DNA of 64,000 nucleotides from Pythium myriotylum (Eukaryota; Oomycota; Peronosporomycetes; Pythiales; Pythiaceae): NCBI GenBank assembly GCA_023091665.1, contig JALJCQ010000022.1, positions 1,364,001 to 1,428,000 of the forward strand, read 5' to 3'. Shown piece by piece: positions 10,613 to 19,833 of this stretch (position 1 is its first letter; each line of letters starts with the position of its first letter). The notes under the pieces were generated by a model. It saw only the letters and a program-made list of their open reading frames with translations, ran no database searches and was not told where the DNA came from. The position numbers and the translations under genes were made by a program.

Positions 10613-11165
10613 TCCGATGACATGTTCTCTTCTTCGATGGTGGTTCTCGAGGGAACCCGGGACCAGGAGGGTCCGGCGCCGTTATCATCGCGATCGACAA
10701 AGATGCAACGGCAGCAGAGCTAGTGTAGAGTGCAAGCATGTCCTTCGCGCGTCCCGACATGACAAACAATCAAGCAGAATATCTCGGCCTACTTGCAGGT
10801 CTCCGAGCAGCAGGAGCCAACCACTGGTACGTGGAAGTTGTTGGCGATAGTGCACTAATCCTCAGCCAGCTCCAACGTTACCGCAACACAGCTCTTCGCA
10901 AACTTTACGCCCCGGCGCACCGCCTAGCAGACGCCCCCCCGGATAACGGGGGTGGCATCATCATCTGCGGGCATTTAAAAAAATGGCCGACTCAGCAGCC
11001 AACGCAGCTATGGACTCCCACACCAGTGTGCAAGGCCCGCACTCACACTCCCGAAGCCACTACGGCAGGCTCGAACCTTTCCTGGTCTCCGACTTCACCG
11101 AATGGCAAACTCGCCACCTACTCCGCCAACAGATGCGGTAGAAAACAGGGTAGTACTACCCGGCT
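10613..11165 (+). pseudogene. RNase H domain relic of a retroelement
   Basis: The frame from about 10618 reads a type I RNase H. FFDGGSRGNPGPGGSGAVII holds the first catalytic Asp, then a TAG where a Trp would fit (about 10724). NNQAEYLGLLAGLRAA holds the Glu and VVGDSALILSQLQ the second Asp. After about 10940 the frame shifts. MADSAANAAMDS, the tail segment that normally holds the last catalytic Asp, is found in another frame near 10983-11020, followed by a further segment ending FTEWQTRHL. A stop plus a frameshift make this a dead fragment, probably from a non-LTR element, since no LTR or integrase is near. Two other pieces of the same family lie at 22584-22690 and 43296-43493. Confidence 0.75.
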
Positions 11166-11218
11166 ACGGGGTTCATTAAATTGCGATCCAATAGACCTCA
11201 CCTTCAAAGTCAAAGTCA

Positions 11219-11335
11219 AAGACGTGGGAGTGATGATGATGCAAATGAAGTCTATTGAGTTCATCTTGTGAAGACGTGGGAGTCCACAGCATGATCATAC
11301 TGATGCAACTGAAGTCGATTGATTTCATCTGTGTG
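11219..11335 (+). repeat. Imperfect tandem repeat with the TGAAGTCTATTGA motif
   Basis: Two units start AGACGTGGGAGT and contain GATGCAAATGAAGTCTATTG (11238-11257) and the related GATGCAACTGAAGTCGATTG (11302-11321). The same motif recurs at 27801-27840, 27925-27960 and, inverted, at 43554-43587. It may mark the tail of the decayed element carrying the RNase H relics. Confidence 0.55.
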
Positions 11336-12067
11336 AATCCTAATCGGTTGGGAAGCCCACAAGCTAATCGCGTTAATCGAGTTGCACCCTTCTAGTTCAA
11401 AATATGCGTCGTGGAACATAGTTGGCAGCCGTAGAGAAGGCCACCAATCATCTCCGCTCTGAAGTGAAATGATCAGGCTATCTTCCTACATAACTTGAAC
11501 AACGCGTCATGTCGTATGAATCCAATCCCCCCCTCGCGGATCAACTCTCCGCCGGGATCATATTTCCGCCATTTTCCCACTTGACTTACACAGTTAGTTC
11601 ATACTTCTAGTAGGCACCACATTGATGGATTCGCCACGTTCAAACAGAAAATGCCAATCGAACCACCTCTCACACAGCCATTGCACATAATAGGAATATG
11701 TTACATGTTTAGATAATTGTTTGCGGACCTTGCGTCCATGTCACAAGTATTGTACGCAAACAAAGGTCCGCAAACAAGTAGTGCTCTGTATGTGCATTGC
11801 ATTTGTTTGCGTACACTCTTACTTCCATAATCGCCACGATGCTTATGTGCATTCGTGTTTCTGAACAAAAGAATACTTCACAATAATAATATCTGGTCAG
11901 CACGATTACGCATTCATCACAATTGTTCGACTGCATTAGCGCGGTTTCCCAGAATGCAGACTTCGTTTGGTCGATACATTCGCGGACGCAGAGACAACTA
12001 GGTCATTCTCCAATATTCCAGCAACCACTTTGGCACCATTTTCCATCAATCTCTCCAGTTCAACACC
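11336..12067. other. AT-rich intergenic and reductase promoter
   Basis: No gene is supported. The last 130 bp (about 11940-12067) are similar to the 5' flank of the paralogous reductase at 23710, including a GTTTGGTCGAT core and GACAAC..GGTCATTCT, so the promoter was duplicated with the gene. Confidence 0.45.
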
Positions 12068-12835
12068 ATGGCCCCGACCATTGGATTTGTTGGCTACGGC
12101 AACATCAACCCGGCCCTCGCCAAGCATGCCGTTAACGCCGGATACAAAGTCATCATCAGCAACTCTCGTGGTCCTGCGACACTCCAAGAAGCAATCAAGA
12201 CGCTTGGCCCACTCGCCACGGCTGCGACTGTGGAAGATGCCGTCAGCTCTTCCAGCATTGTGTCCGTCTCGGTGCCGTTGGGGGCGTACAAGCAGTTGTC
12301 GCCCGAGGTCTTCGATGGCAAGATTATCATCGACTCGATGAACTACTATCCTAGGCGTGATGGCGTGATCGAAGAGCTCGAGAACCGATCGCTGACGACG
12401 AGTGAGTTTGTCCAGCGTCATTTCCGCAGTGCTCACGTCGTCAAGATTTTCAATAACATCGACTCGTTTCACTTGGCGAGTGGCGCTCGTCCAGTGGGCT
12501 CAGATGAGCGCTGGGCGCTGCCTCTCGCTGGCGACGACGCGACTGCCAAGCACGAAGTGACTAAGTTCGTCGAAGCGATTGGCTTCGACGTGGTCGACAC
12601 AGGTTCGTTGGCCGATAGTTGGCGTTTCCAGTCCAACACGCCGGCGTACGTCGACGTGTACTTTGGCGTGGCGCCTGAGACCAATGACCGAGCTGCTGCT
12701 GTGAAGTGGCTCACTACTGACCACTCTGCGCGCGTGACAGCTGACGACATGCGCGCTTTGGTGGCTAAGGCCGATCGCTCCGCGCCTGCTAGCAGCTTTC
12801 CACCAATTCTGCTGAAGGCTTTCGGGCTTTCATGA
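12068..12835 (+). CDS. NAD(P)-binding F420-reductase-like oxidoreductase (copy 1)
   Basis: A 255-residue single-domain Rossmann protein. The N-terminus TIGFVGYGNINPALAKHAVN has the Gly-rich dinucleotide loop. ISNSRGPATL follows strand 2, where an Arg after Ser would favour NADP(H). IIDSMNYYPRRDG and KIFNNIDSFHLA are later conserved segments, and DTGSLADSWRFQ lies near the C-terminal third. The shape matches the NADP oxidoreductase/F420-dependent family. Oomycetes are not known to use F420, so the substrate is unknown. It is cytosolic, with no targeting signal. Its close paralogues are at 22931-23710 (intact), 28699-29477 (broken) and 15794-15905 (3' fragment). The ATG is fixed by identity with the paralogues. 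Confidence 0.85.
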   Translation: MAPTIGFVGYGNINPALAKHAVNAGYKVIISNSRGPATLQEAIKTLGPLATAATVEDAVSSSSIVSVSVPLGAYKQLSPEVFDGKIIIDSMNYYPRRDGVIEELENRSLTTSEFVQRHFRSAHVVKIFNNIDSFHLASGARPVGSDERWALPLAGDDATAKHEVTKFVEAIGFDVVDTGSLADSWRFQSNTPAYVDVYFGVAPETNDRAAAVKWLTTDHSARVTADDMRALVAKADRSAPASSFPPILLKAFGLS

Positions 12836-13226
12836 GCGATGAAGGGGTCTGCGCAAAAGTCACTCGATGAAAATAAGGAGGCCGTCTCGAGAATTGGTTG
12901 ACCTATCGATGAACTTCATAATGCACACGAAACAAATTACTGTGTTGATTCGTTTGATGACCTGAGAGAGTGAGTGTCGAGGGTTTGCCGCATGCCAGTG
13001 AGAAGGAGTAGACTCGCGACTGTCAATGCATATTACGCGGACATCATTGGTATCCAAATCACAAAATATGTTGCCGCCTGTCACCGCTCCCGCGACTGAC
13101 TGACACACCACAAATGTCGATAAATTTTCCCGTGAGACTGATTGATGAGGGGTGTGAGGGCATCATCCACCGCCCTCTCTCAGAGACTCCAACTCGACTC
13201 CACGAGCCTCTCATTCTCGTAGTCGT
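12836..13226. other. Intergenic, promoter of Crinkler-like gene 1
   Basis: From about 13085 onward the sequence is repeated in inverted orientation at 18405-18932 (see the inverted duplication). CTCTCATTCTCGTAGTC at about 13208-13224, directly before the ATG, weakly resembles an oomycete initiator. Confidence 0.4.
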
Positions 13227-13572
13227 ATGGACGAAGACTCGCGCCAAGAGGCCAGCCGCACTCTTCCGCCGCCGCCGAAACGAATGCGGTGTGACGGCTC
13301 GGAAGAAACATCCGAGGAAAACAACCGCCATCGAGTTGTTCTATTCACGCTCATCGACGTAAATCGACGATCGTCATCTGAGGGTCTGACGTCTTCTGCT
13401 ATAGTCTCCAACACAACTTCCGTCCAGGAATTTGAAGTGATACTGCTCAAGGCCTACCCATACCTGTTTCATGATGTCGAAGTCTATCGCTGTCGAGCGG
13501 AAGCGGAGAAGCAGGAGCGGGCACTCACGTCCCGCGATCTACTTACCGATGCTTACAACGGAGTAGAGCCAC
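13085..13572 (+). repeat. Left arm of a large inverted duplication
   Basis: About 490 bp covering the promoter and first about 115 codons of Crinkler-like gene 1. It recurs inverted at 18405-18932. The coding part of the first 76 residues is identical at protein level. Similarity stops on one side at GAGTAGAGCC and on the other near CTCCCGCGACTGACTGACAC. Confidence 0.85.
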
Positions 13573-15566
13573 TCGCATGTGTCTATTACGACGATAACTA
13601 TCGCCACAAGTGGTCAGTCGCTTCGATCCCTGAGGATGCCAAGGTCCTCGTGCATGTTCAAGTGAAAAAGGCGGAAGCGATATCGCGTTTGCGCGCATGT
13701 GCTCTAGAGATGTCGCCGGATGCGAGTGTCGGTCAGCTCAGGTTGGCTCTGGCATCAAGGTATTCTTCGTGGCTTGGTCGAGTTGATCCAGATACCCTGT
13801 GCATGTACGCGTCCGCCGAAGAGCTGGAAGGTGACCGACAGCAGGTTCGTTCAAGTGCGAGTGTCACTTCTTGGGGACACGACAAAGACCACCCATACGT
13901 CGCACTCGTCCCGCCAGTGGTCGACTCCTCACTCAAGTGGACGCAAGACACTCAACTCTATCCGATGGTGCCCATCGGTTCGCTTAACGGCTGGATGACG
14001 ATACCGAATCGCTACTTGGAGGGCTCGGGTATCCAGGCGACTGGAGATCTCATTCTGTATCGCAGCACGGAGCTCAACTTCGTCTGGGGAGAGATTCAGC
14101 GTGTGGTGCTTGACCACGACGCCATGCTTTCTCTTGCTGGGCCGCGAGGATCCGGTAAATCATGGGCCGCGTACTCGTGCGTCTGTGGGTACGTCGACCG
14201 GTCCGAGTGGGACGTATTATGGTTGCATTTTCACGAGGACGAAGGCGAGCTGTTTTGTGTCAAGTTTAGTGGGCAAATCAAAGCACGCTGTGTCATCGCG
14301 AACTCTTGTGATCGCGAGCAAAGGGTGCAAGAGATTTTGGATTCGCTTAACCAGCGGAAAACGATTGTGTTTCTGGATGGACTCCGAGAGCACGATCAGT
14401 TAGCGCGAGATATTTTTCACAAGTGCGCTGGATGGAAGAGTCGCCAGTCGGACCTCGCGCGGCGATTTGTATGTCTCGCGTACTCGATAAGCTTGAAAGG
14501 TGTCTTTCCATCCAGCAAATCAGAGGTGGTTGGGCGAGCCGACCCGACGCTTCTGGTCGACCCGTCTGCCGGCGAGATGTCACCACGCATGGCCCTACAA
14601 ACTCGAGGATCCAGAACACCATCCATCCACTACCACGAACTGGGACGTCAACATTCATGGAGATTGACCGACTACCTCGCCACTGTAGGCGACGATGGGT
14701 TCTTCCTCTCAGTTGAAGCAAACTTGGTACCTCGCATCAAGGATCGCAAGGGAATCGCAACACCTCTGAGTCGGCGGAAAGCGCTTGTGCGAGACAAGTT
14801 CTACGTCGCCGGCGGCAACGCGAGGTTCATGTTCGCGCAAACAGTCGATGAAGTGGTTTCCACATTGCAACATGCATCCGGACGCTTTCATGCCCTGCGG
14901 ATTGAAGACACATCTGGCTACAAGTCATCGGCGTTCAGCACGTTGTTCACGCATTACTACACGGGCAGTTTCGGTTCTACATACATTGTAAGCCACTTAG
15001 CCGCGAAGATGGTCGCTTCAAGAGTGCAATTACCGACGTCGTACATCCGTTTGGATATGTTTGGCAAGTTTGACTTTGAGGCGAAGTTTCTCTCGCTGCT
15101 TGCATCCCAAGGAGTGGATCGCTGGCCAATTGATGATCCAGGGACACGTGAAACGGTTGGACCATTGTCGCCATCGTTCTTCGATCCAGAAGCAACACCT
15201 CTTGAGCTCAGCTGTGGCTGGAATCTCCCGACACGCTCGACGCAAGACACATATGACGCAGTAGTCGTGACTGTGCGAGATGACAAGCTCGTGATCGCAT
15301 TTGTGCATTTCATGAGGGGAAGAGACGCCACTCCACCGTTTGTTTGTGAACCGTACTTCCAGTTGCTGCGACGACTAGCTCTCACTCTGGAGTTTTCGAA
15401 GATGGGCGTTGTGCTCGAGTACGTGGGATCGGAAGCGTGGATGAGCGGGTTCAAAGTTCCACAGACGCGAACCGAGTTTGAAGAGCAAATTCTTCAGCCA
15501 GTGTTCGGTGGGTTGGGTGGTGAAGTGACGTGCGAGACGAGCGTATTCGCCACTGAAATCAGGTGA
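13227..15566 (+). CDS. Crinkler/RHSP-like P-loop NTPase (gene 1)
   Basis: A 779-residue protein, full length relative to its paralogues. The N-terminus (1-25) carries a basic PPPPKRMR stretch that looks like a nuclear localisation signal. Residues about 30-220 form two beta-rich segments with ubiquitin-like spacing. Walker A is GPRGSGKS near residue 306 and Walker B is TIVFLDGL near 379. The C-terminal region (about 690-760), YDAVVVTVRDDKLVIAFVHF, lies where the paralogue at 30606 has a nuclease-like strand pair. Header + P-loop NTPase + restriction-nuclease-like tail is the layout described for Crinkler and RHS proteins. The canonical LFLAK motif is absent, so I call it Crinkler-like only. 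There is no signal peptide. If it is an effector, it would act in a nucleus; that is inference. Confidence 0.6.
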   Translation: MDEDSRQEASRTLPPPPKRMRCDGSEETSEENNRHRVVLFTLIDVNRRSSSEGLTSSAIVSNTTSVQEFEVILLKAYPYLFHDVEVYRCRAEAEKQERALTSRDLLTDAYNGVEPLACVYYDDNYRHKWSVASIPEDAKVLVHVQVKKAEAISRLRACALEMSPDASVGQLRLALASRYSSWLGRVDPDTLCMYASAEELEGDRQQVRSSASVTSWGHDKDHPYVALVPPVVDSSLKWTQDTQLYPMVPIGSLNGWMTIPNRYLEGSGIQATGDLILYRSTELNFVWGEIQRVVLDHDAMLSLAGPRGSGKSWAAYSCVCGYVDRSEWDVLWLHFHEDEGELFCVKFSGQIKARCVIANSCDREQRVQEILDSLNQRKTIVFLDGLREHDQLARDIFHKCAGWKSRQSDLARRFVCLAYSISLKGVFPSSKSEVVGRADPTLLVDPSAGEMSPRMALQTRGSRTPSIHYHELGRQHSWRLTDYLATVGDDGFFLSVEANLVPRIKDRKGIATPLSRRKALVRDKFYVAGGNARFMFAQTVDEVVSTLQHASGRFHALRIEDTSGYKSSAFSTLFTHYYTGSFGSTYIVSHLAAKMVASRVQLPTSYIRLDMFGKFDFEAKFLSLLASQGVDRWPIDDPGTRETVGPLSPSFFDPEATPLELSCGWNLPTRSTQDTYDAVVVTVRDDKLVIAFVHFMRGRDATPPFVCEPYFQLLRRLALTLEFSKMGVVLEYVGSEAWMSGFKVPQTRTEFEEQILQPVFGGLGGEVTCETSVFATEIR

Positions 15567-15793
15567 ACGGGTCGCATACGTTTGTTGTCATCGACTTGGT
15601 CGCGAAATCGATTCGACACACAGCGAACAGTAGAGCTCGCTTGAGTTTGTGCTCGTTGCGAAAGTATTATGGGTGTGCAGTTCGCCGCGCAGATGGAGCT
15701 ATTCTATTCAACCTCCAGTAACTTCAAAAACAACACTTATCTCGATGGCTGTAAGCTTATGTCTTGTATTACTCGGCTACACCGAATAGGCTC
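15567..15793. other. 3' flank of Crinkler-like gene 1
   Basis: Short, ordinary composition; no feature seen. Confidence 0.3.
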
Positions 15794-15905
15794 CTAAAGC
15801 AGTCCAACGGCCTTCAAAATCGCTGGTGGCATGGCAGCGAGCGAGCCGCCGGCAGGCGTCGATCGACCAGCGTTCGCTACTAGCGCGCGAATCTCGTCGA
15901 TGACA
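15794..15905 (-). pseudogene. 3' fragment of NAD(P) reductase family (copy 4)
   Basis: The minus strand reads IDEIRALVANAGRSTPAGGS followed by LAAMPPAILKAVGLL and a TAG at 15794. This matches the C-terminal 35 or so residues of the reductases at 12068, 22931 and 28699 (for example DDLVALVAKADRSTPVGG). Upstream of this the similarity ends, so only the gene tail remains. Confidence 0.75.
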
Positions 15906-16165
15906 GGTATGAAGTCCCATTCGTGCGTGTGTGCATCCGAAGAAACAGAAAAATTTCCTGCAAGACTGATTGAGGCCAACAAAGGATGTATTGCGAGCGT
16001 TCGGAGTGACTTCCGTGGCCATGACGACATGCATGATGCAAAGTGACTCCCACGGCCGCAGGTCTGACTAGCTTCGGCTGGGTTGAACATTCACACGCGT
16101 GCAGCACCACCGACCCGCCTACACGCCTACCTAGTCACTCGCACACGTGGGCTACCCCAGATACC

Positions 16166-17485
16166 CTAGTTGGCTGGGACGAACTCGAACTGCTCCCACG
16201 GCTGCACGTTCCAGTCGCTGCGGTTGACTTGCTGGTCCACTTGCGAGCCTGGCTGCGCGCGCAGCAGGAGCCCGTGGGTCGAGAGCAGACCGAAGCGACC
16301 GTCCTGCGCCGCGACGATGGTCCACTGCTCCCACGGCTGCGCCTGCCAGTTGTTGCGGTTGACCACCTGCGCCACGAGCGCGCCTTCGCCGCCAGGATGC
16401 GCGCTGAGCAGCGTGTTATGCGACGTGAGCAGCCCCACTTTGCCCGAGCCCGGCACCTGCACGACCGTCCAGCGCTCCGGCGTGTTGGGGACCAGCATCA
16501 CCCTGGCGTCGTCGCCGCCTGGCGCACTGCAGAGATACGTGCCATGGCGCGAGCGGATGTTGTACGCTCCCGGTGGACAGATGAACTCGAACTGCTCCCA
16601 CGGCTGCACGTCCCAGTTGCTTCGGTTGATTTGCTGGTCAAGGAAGAAGTCTGGGTGCGCCTGCAAGAGGAGCCCGTGCGCGGACATGAGGCCGAAGCGG
16701 CCGTTCTGCGCCGGCACGATGGTCCACTGTTCCCACGGCTGTACGTCCCAGTTGCTGCGGTTGATCTGGAGATCCACGTGCGCGCCTTGGGCACCGGGGT
16801 GCGCGCGGAGCAGGGTGCCCTGCGACGAGAGCAACCCCACTTTGTTCGTTCCGGGCACTTCGACCACCGTCCACCGTTCCGGTGAGCCGCCGTCTAGCTT
16901 CACGCTCGCACCCTCCGCACCCGGAGTACTGCAGAGGTAAGTGCCATGGTGCGAGCGGATCCAGTACTGTCCCGGTGGCACAAGGCTCTCCTCGTCCTGG
17001 ATCTCGTACACGACGTCGAAGTCACTTGGCTCGGGCTCGCGGTTGCCAGGCATCTGAATGTACGCCTCCGTGAGGCACGAGACGCCGGGTAGCGTGTACT
17101 GCACCTGGTAGAACTTGAGATGCGCGCCGGCACCGACCACGAACTCCCACGTGACCTTGTGTTCTTCCTTGTATTCCGTCGATTTGGATCGAGTGACCGT
17201 GTCCCTGGTGAGGCTGGTCGAGGCAAACCCATACTTGACGTCGCTTGAGACCGTGAGATCGACGATGCCAAAGACCTTGCCAGAGGCCTTGAAGCCAGCA
17301 CTAGCGTCGGTGTGGGACGACTTGGTGGCCTCGCGGGACGTCTCTTGGACTTCGGATTGGTTGACTTGGATCGAGTAGATGGCCTCACGAGTGTTCTTCT
17401 GGACCTCGTTGTTGGTCGTGTTGTCACAGTCCCAGAGCAGGCGGAAGGAATACTTGCCCTTGACGGTTACGGCGTGTTGGTGCAT
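16166..17485 (-). CDS. Beta-trefoil repeat protein with aerolysin-like N-terminal part
   Basis: A 439-residue protein. Residues about 190-439 contain tandem beta-trefoil repeats. GxYxIRSxHGTYLCSxPG opens each trefoil (twice), ERWTVVxVPG and KVGLLxSxxTLLxAHPG follow, and the motif NRSNWxxQPWEQ occurs four times. This resembles fascin-like or lectin-type trefoils. Residues about 1-150 are Ser/Thr-rich with alternating polar and hydrophobic strands (KSTEYKEEHKVTWEFVVGAG, then KFYQVQYTLPG), a pattern seen in aerolysin-type pore-forming modules. No signal peptide is visible. Trefoil plus aerolysin-like parts occur in fungal and animal pore-forming lectins, so binding to glycans and membranes is possible but unproven. 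It lies between the arms of the inverted duplication. Confidence 0.6.
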   Translation of the reverse strand: MHQHAVTVKGKYSFRLLWDCDNTTNNEVQKNTREAIYSIQVNQSEVQETSREATKSSHTDASAGFKASGKVFGIVDLTVSSDVKYGFASTSLTRDTVTRSKSTEYKEEHKVTWEFVVGAGAHLKFYQVQYTLPGVSCLTEAYIQMPGNREPEPSDFDVVYEIQDEESLVPPGQYWIRSHHGTYLCSTPGAEGASVKLDGGSPERWTVVEVPGTNKVGLLSSQGTLLRAHPGAQGAHVDLQINRSNWDVQPWEQWTIVPAQNGRFGLMSAHGLLLQAHPDFFLDQQINRSNWDVQPWEQFEFICPPGAYNIRSRHGTYLCSAPGGDDARVMLVPNTPERWTVVQVPGSGKVGLLTSHNTLLSAHPGGEGALVAQVVNRNNWQAQPWEQWTIVAAQDGRFGLLSTHGLLLRAQPGSQVDQQVNRSDWNVQPWEQFEFVPAN

Positions 17486-18404
17486 TGCTCTTGGGTTGGT
17501 GTTGGGGAGTTGCGTTGGTCTTCGGTTGGGTTGGTCTTCAGCTCACTTGCTCTTGGGGGCGCGAATTGCTGAATGAGAGAGCGCGGCGGCGAGCGACACT
17601 GGACGCTGGGCGCTGGTCCACTAGGGACGCTGAGCTTAAGTTTGAAGTAGTGGGCACTCATAACGGAGGAGGATGAACACGAGGATGGTGGGGTTGCTCC
17701 TGCTCTTGCTCTTCGCGTGCCGTCTTGCCTGTTCTCACGTTCTTGTTCGCATTCTTGCTGTCCCTTGTGCGGTCGCCCTCATTGTGTCTGTGGGTTCTGA
17801 CGAGGCCAAAAGCTAGGGCGCTGGTGGTCTGACGCCTCACCACGGCGATGTGCATCATCATGCCGACGCCTACGCCTTGCTTTGAGGCAGCACTCCTCGA
17901 CATCACTGGGGTTCTCTCTCCTTCTCCGCCTCCTCCTCCCAACTGTACACGCGGTCTTACTTCAACCAACGCCACCTGGACGTGGGTGGGTGGTAGATGC
18001 TATTTGTGTCTACTTCATGGACTCGATCGAGTGCGAGCAGAATGAGTTGAAGCCTCGATATTAAAACGACGTGTGCGGGGAGCATCACGCTTCAAAGGCT
18101 GCGCAAGCGGTTGCTGCGGGGGCGGGCAGCTGCTATTGCGTGTGAGGTTTCTCGTAGAGCTCAACCTCGAGTCACGTGGCGGTGGACGCCCACGTGAATC
18201 TGACGATGATACGCTAGAAGTTCGAGTAGATCAGTCGTGCTGATTTGGGACTCGATGATGAACTTCGCTGGCGTCATCGTCGACAAGTGAGACGACAGGC
18301 CGGATGATGGCAGGCTACCGAACCCAGGAAATACACTACGGTATGAAGGTGCTTCTGTCTCTTCTAAGAGGTCCCCTAGTGGGATTGGGAAGGCGCTGTG
18401 CGAG
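17486..18404. other. Intergenic, no gene supported
   Basis: The promoter of the trefoil gene lies at the left. Only short low-quality frames are found in the rest. No repeats beyond simple CT-rich stretches. Confidence 0.4.
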
Positions 18405-18767
18405 GCTCTACTCCGTTGTAAGCATCGGTAAGTAGATCGCGGGACGTGAGTGCCCGCTCCCGCTTCACGGCTTCCGCTCGACAGCAATAGACCTCGACAT
18501 TATGACACAGGTATGGGTAGGCCTTGAGCAGTATCACTAGGCCTTGAGCAGTATCACTTCAAATTCCTGGACGGAAGTTGTGTTGGAGACTATAGCGGAA
18601 GACGTGAGACCCTCAGATGACGATCGTCGATTTACGTCGATGAGCGTGAATAGAACAACTCGATGGCGGTTGTTTTCCTCGGATGTTTCTTCCGAGCCGT
18701 CACACCGCATTCGTTTCGGCGGCGGCGGAAGAGTGCGGCTGGCCTCTTGGCGCGAGTCTTCGTCCAT
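18405..18767 (-). pseudogene. Inverted 5' fragment of Crinkler-like gene 1
   Basis: Starts with the same 76 residues as gene 1 (MDEDSRQEASRTLPPPPKRM and on), including the NLS-like stretch, then breaks at a 20-bp tandem duplication (AGGCCTTGAGCAGTATCACT twice, about 18519-18558). After that, the sequence continues to match gene 1 up to GAGTAGAGCC at 18405, with a few substitutions. Everything encoding the NTPase is missing. Confidence 0.85.
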
Positions 18768-18833
18768 ACGACTACGAGAATGAGAGGCTCGTGGAGTCGA
18801 GTTGGAGCCTCTGAGAGACGGCAGTGAATGATG

Positions 18834-18857
18834 CCCCCCCCCCCCCCCCCCCCCCCC
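18834..18857 (+). repeat. Poly-C tract (24 C)
   Basis: Uninterrupted run of C inside the duplicated promoter arm; not present in the other arm, so gained after duplication. Other C runs are at 27253-27267 and 58545-58564. Confidence 0.9.
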
Positions 18858-19002
18858 ACCCTCCCCACCCTATCAATCAGTCTCACGGGAAAAATTTTCG
18901 ACATTTGTGGTGTGTCAGTCAGTCGCGGGAGCTATGACTGTCAGCGAAGCGGCGCGGATCCTTTGGCGACTCCTGTCACATCGCCTTCTGCCTCCATCAG
19001 AA

Positions 19003-19632
19003 ATGAAGCGTATCTTCTTGCTCGCGTGCACGGCACTGAGTCTCTCCTCGTCAGCGTCCGCCGTCACACAGTACGTCGCGTACTCATCTCATAGCGACAG
19101 CTCCTGCGCCTCTGTACCCACGCAAGTCGCCTACGTCCTGAGTTCCAGTGGCTGCAGCGCGACATCTGCGACCTGCACGGCCGACGAGACCACCAAGTCG
19201 TACGTTGCGCAAACCTGCGTCACCGACCCCAAGACACGCACCTCCTCTGTGTTCAGCAGCAAGCCCTGGGTCCAGTTCCAGCTCTACGCATCCGGCAGCA
19301 ACTGCGGTTCACTCGCGTCTCTTGTGGGTTTCCTCGCCGACTCGAGTTGTCTGATCGTCGACAGCGCTAGTTCGAGCCTGCGCGCCTCGATCAACACCAA
19401 CAAGTCGGTCTCTCTCGCGACGTACGACGGCACCGCGTGCACGGGCTCACCTAGGGCATCCCATCTCCTGGACGCCAGCAGTCTCTCCGGCACGGACTGT
19501 CTCCACGGGACGCTGCTCGCCTACAGCAGTGCGACGACCTCGAGCGTCACGACGTCGACCGAGAGCAGCGCGTGCTCGGTCCAGTCGACACTGGCGATGG
19601 CGCTGGTCGCATCGGTCTCGCTGGTGCTGTGA
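19003..19632 (+). CDS. Secreted Cys-rich, Ser/Thr-rich GPI-anchored protein
   Basis: A 209-residue protein starting MKRIFLLACTALSLSSSASA, a signal peptide. The mature part has eight regularly spread cysteines (for example SSGCSATSATCTADE and GTACTGSP..GTDCLHG). A Ser/Thr-rich stretch follows (SSATTSSVTTSTESSACSVQ), then a hydrophobic tail LAMALVASVSLVL ending at the stop, which is the usual GPI-attachment layout. The frame is open to 18907 upstream, but the ATG at 19003 is the one that starts a signal peptide. The gene begins about 70 bp beyond the end of the inverted arm. It is probably a cell-surface glycoprotein; the family is not recognised. Confidence 0.7.
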   Translation: MKRIFLLACTALSLSSSASAVTQYVAYSSHSDSSCASVPTQVAYVLSSSGCSATSATCTADETTKSYVAQTCVTDPKTRTSSVFSSKPWVQFQLYASGSNCGSLASLVGFLADSSCLIVDSASSSLRASINTNKSVSLATYDGTACTGSPRASHLLDASSLSGTDCLHGTLLAYSSATTSSVTTSTESSACSVQSTLAMALVASVSLVL

Positions 19633-19833
19633 CGCTTGGGCATCAACTCCTGCAGGTCCTTTCCAACTTTATAATTCTTCTTCACTTCGTTCCGGGAGCA
19701 TTCTATCGTTTCTATATATGTCCACTATCGTTTCTATCAGGATCTAGTTTGCGGCAAGTGAGCTGCTCACCAGAGGATCACCTTGCCTCGCGCTCGACTG
19801 TCTTCGTGGAGTCACTTCGACAAATCGCGCACC

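Larger units (their letters stand above)
18405..18932 (-). repeat. Right arm of the large inverted duplication
   Basis: Inverted counterpart of 13085-13572, so the two arms flank about 4.8 kb containing most of gene 1, the reductase fragment and the trefoil gene. The arm has gained a run of 24 C residues (18834-18857) in the former promoter and a 20-bp tandem duplication. Confidence 0.85.

Noticed and set aside
10305..10850. 181-codon + strand ORF before the RNase H relic
   Set aside because: It overlaps the RNase H frame in a different register and is Arg/Trp-rich without a domain.
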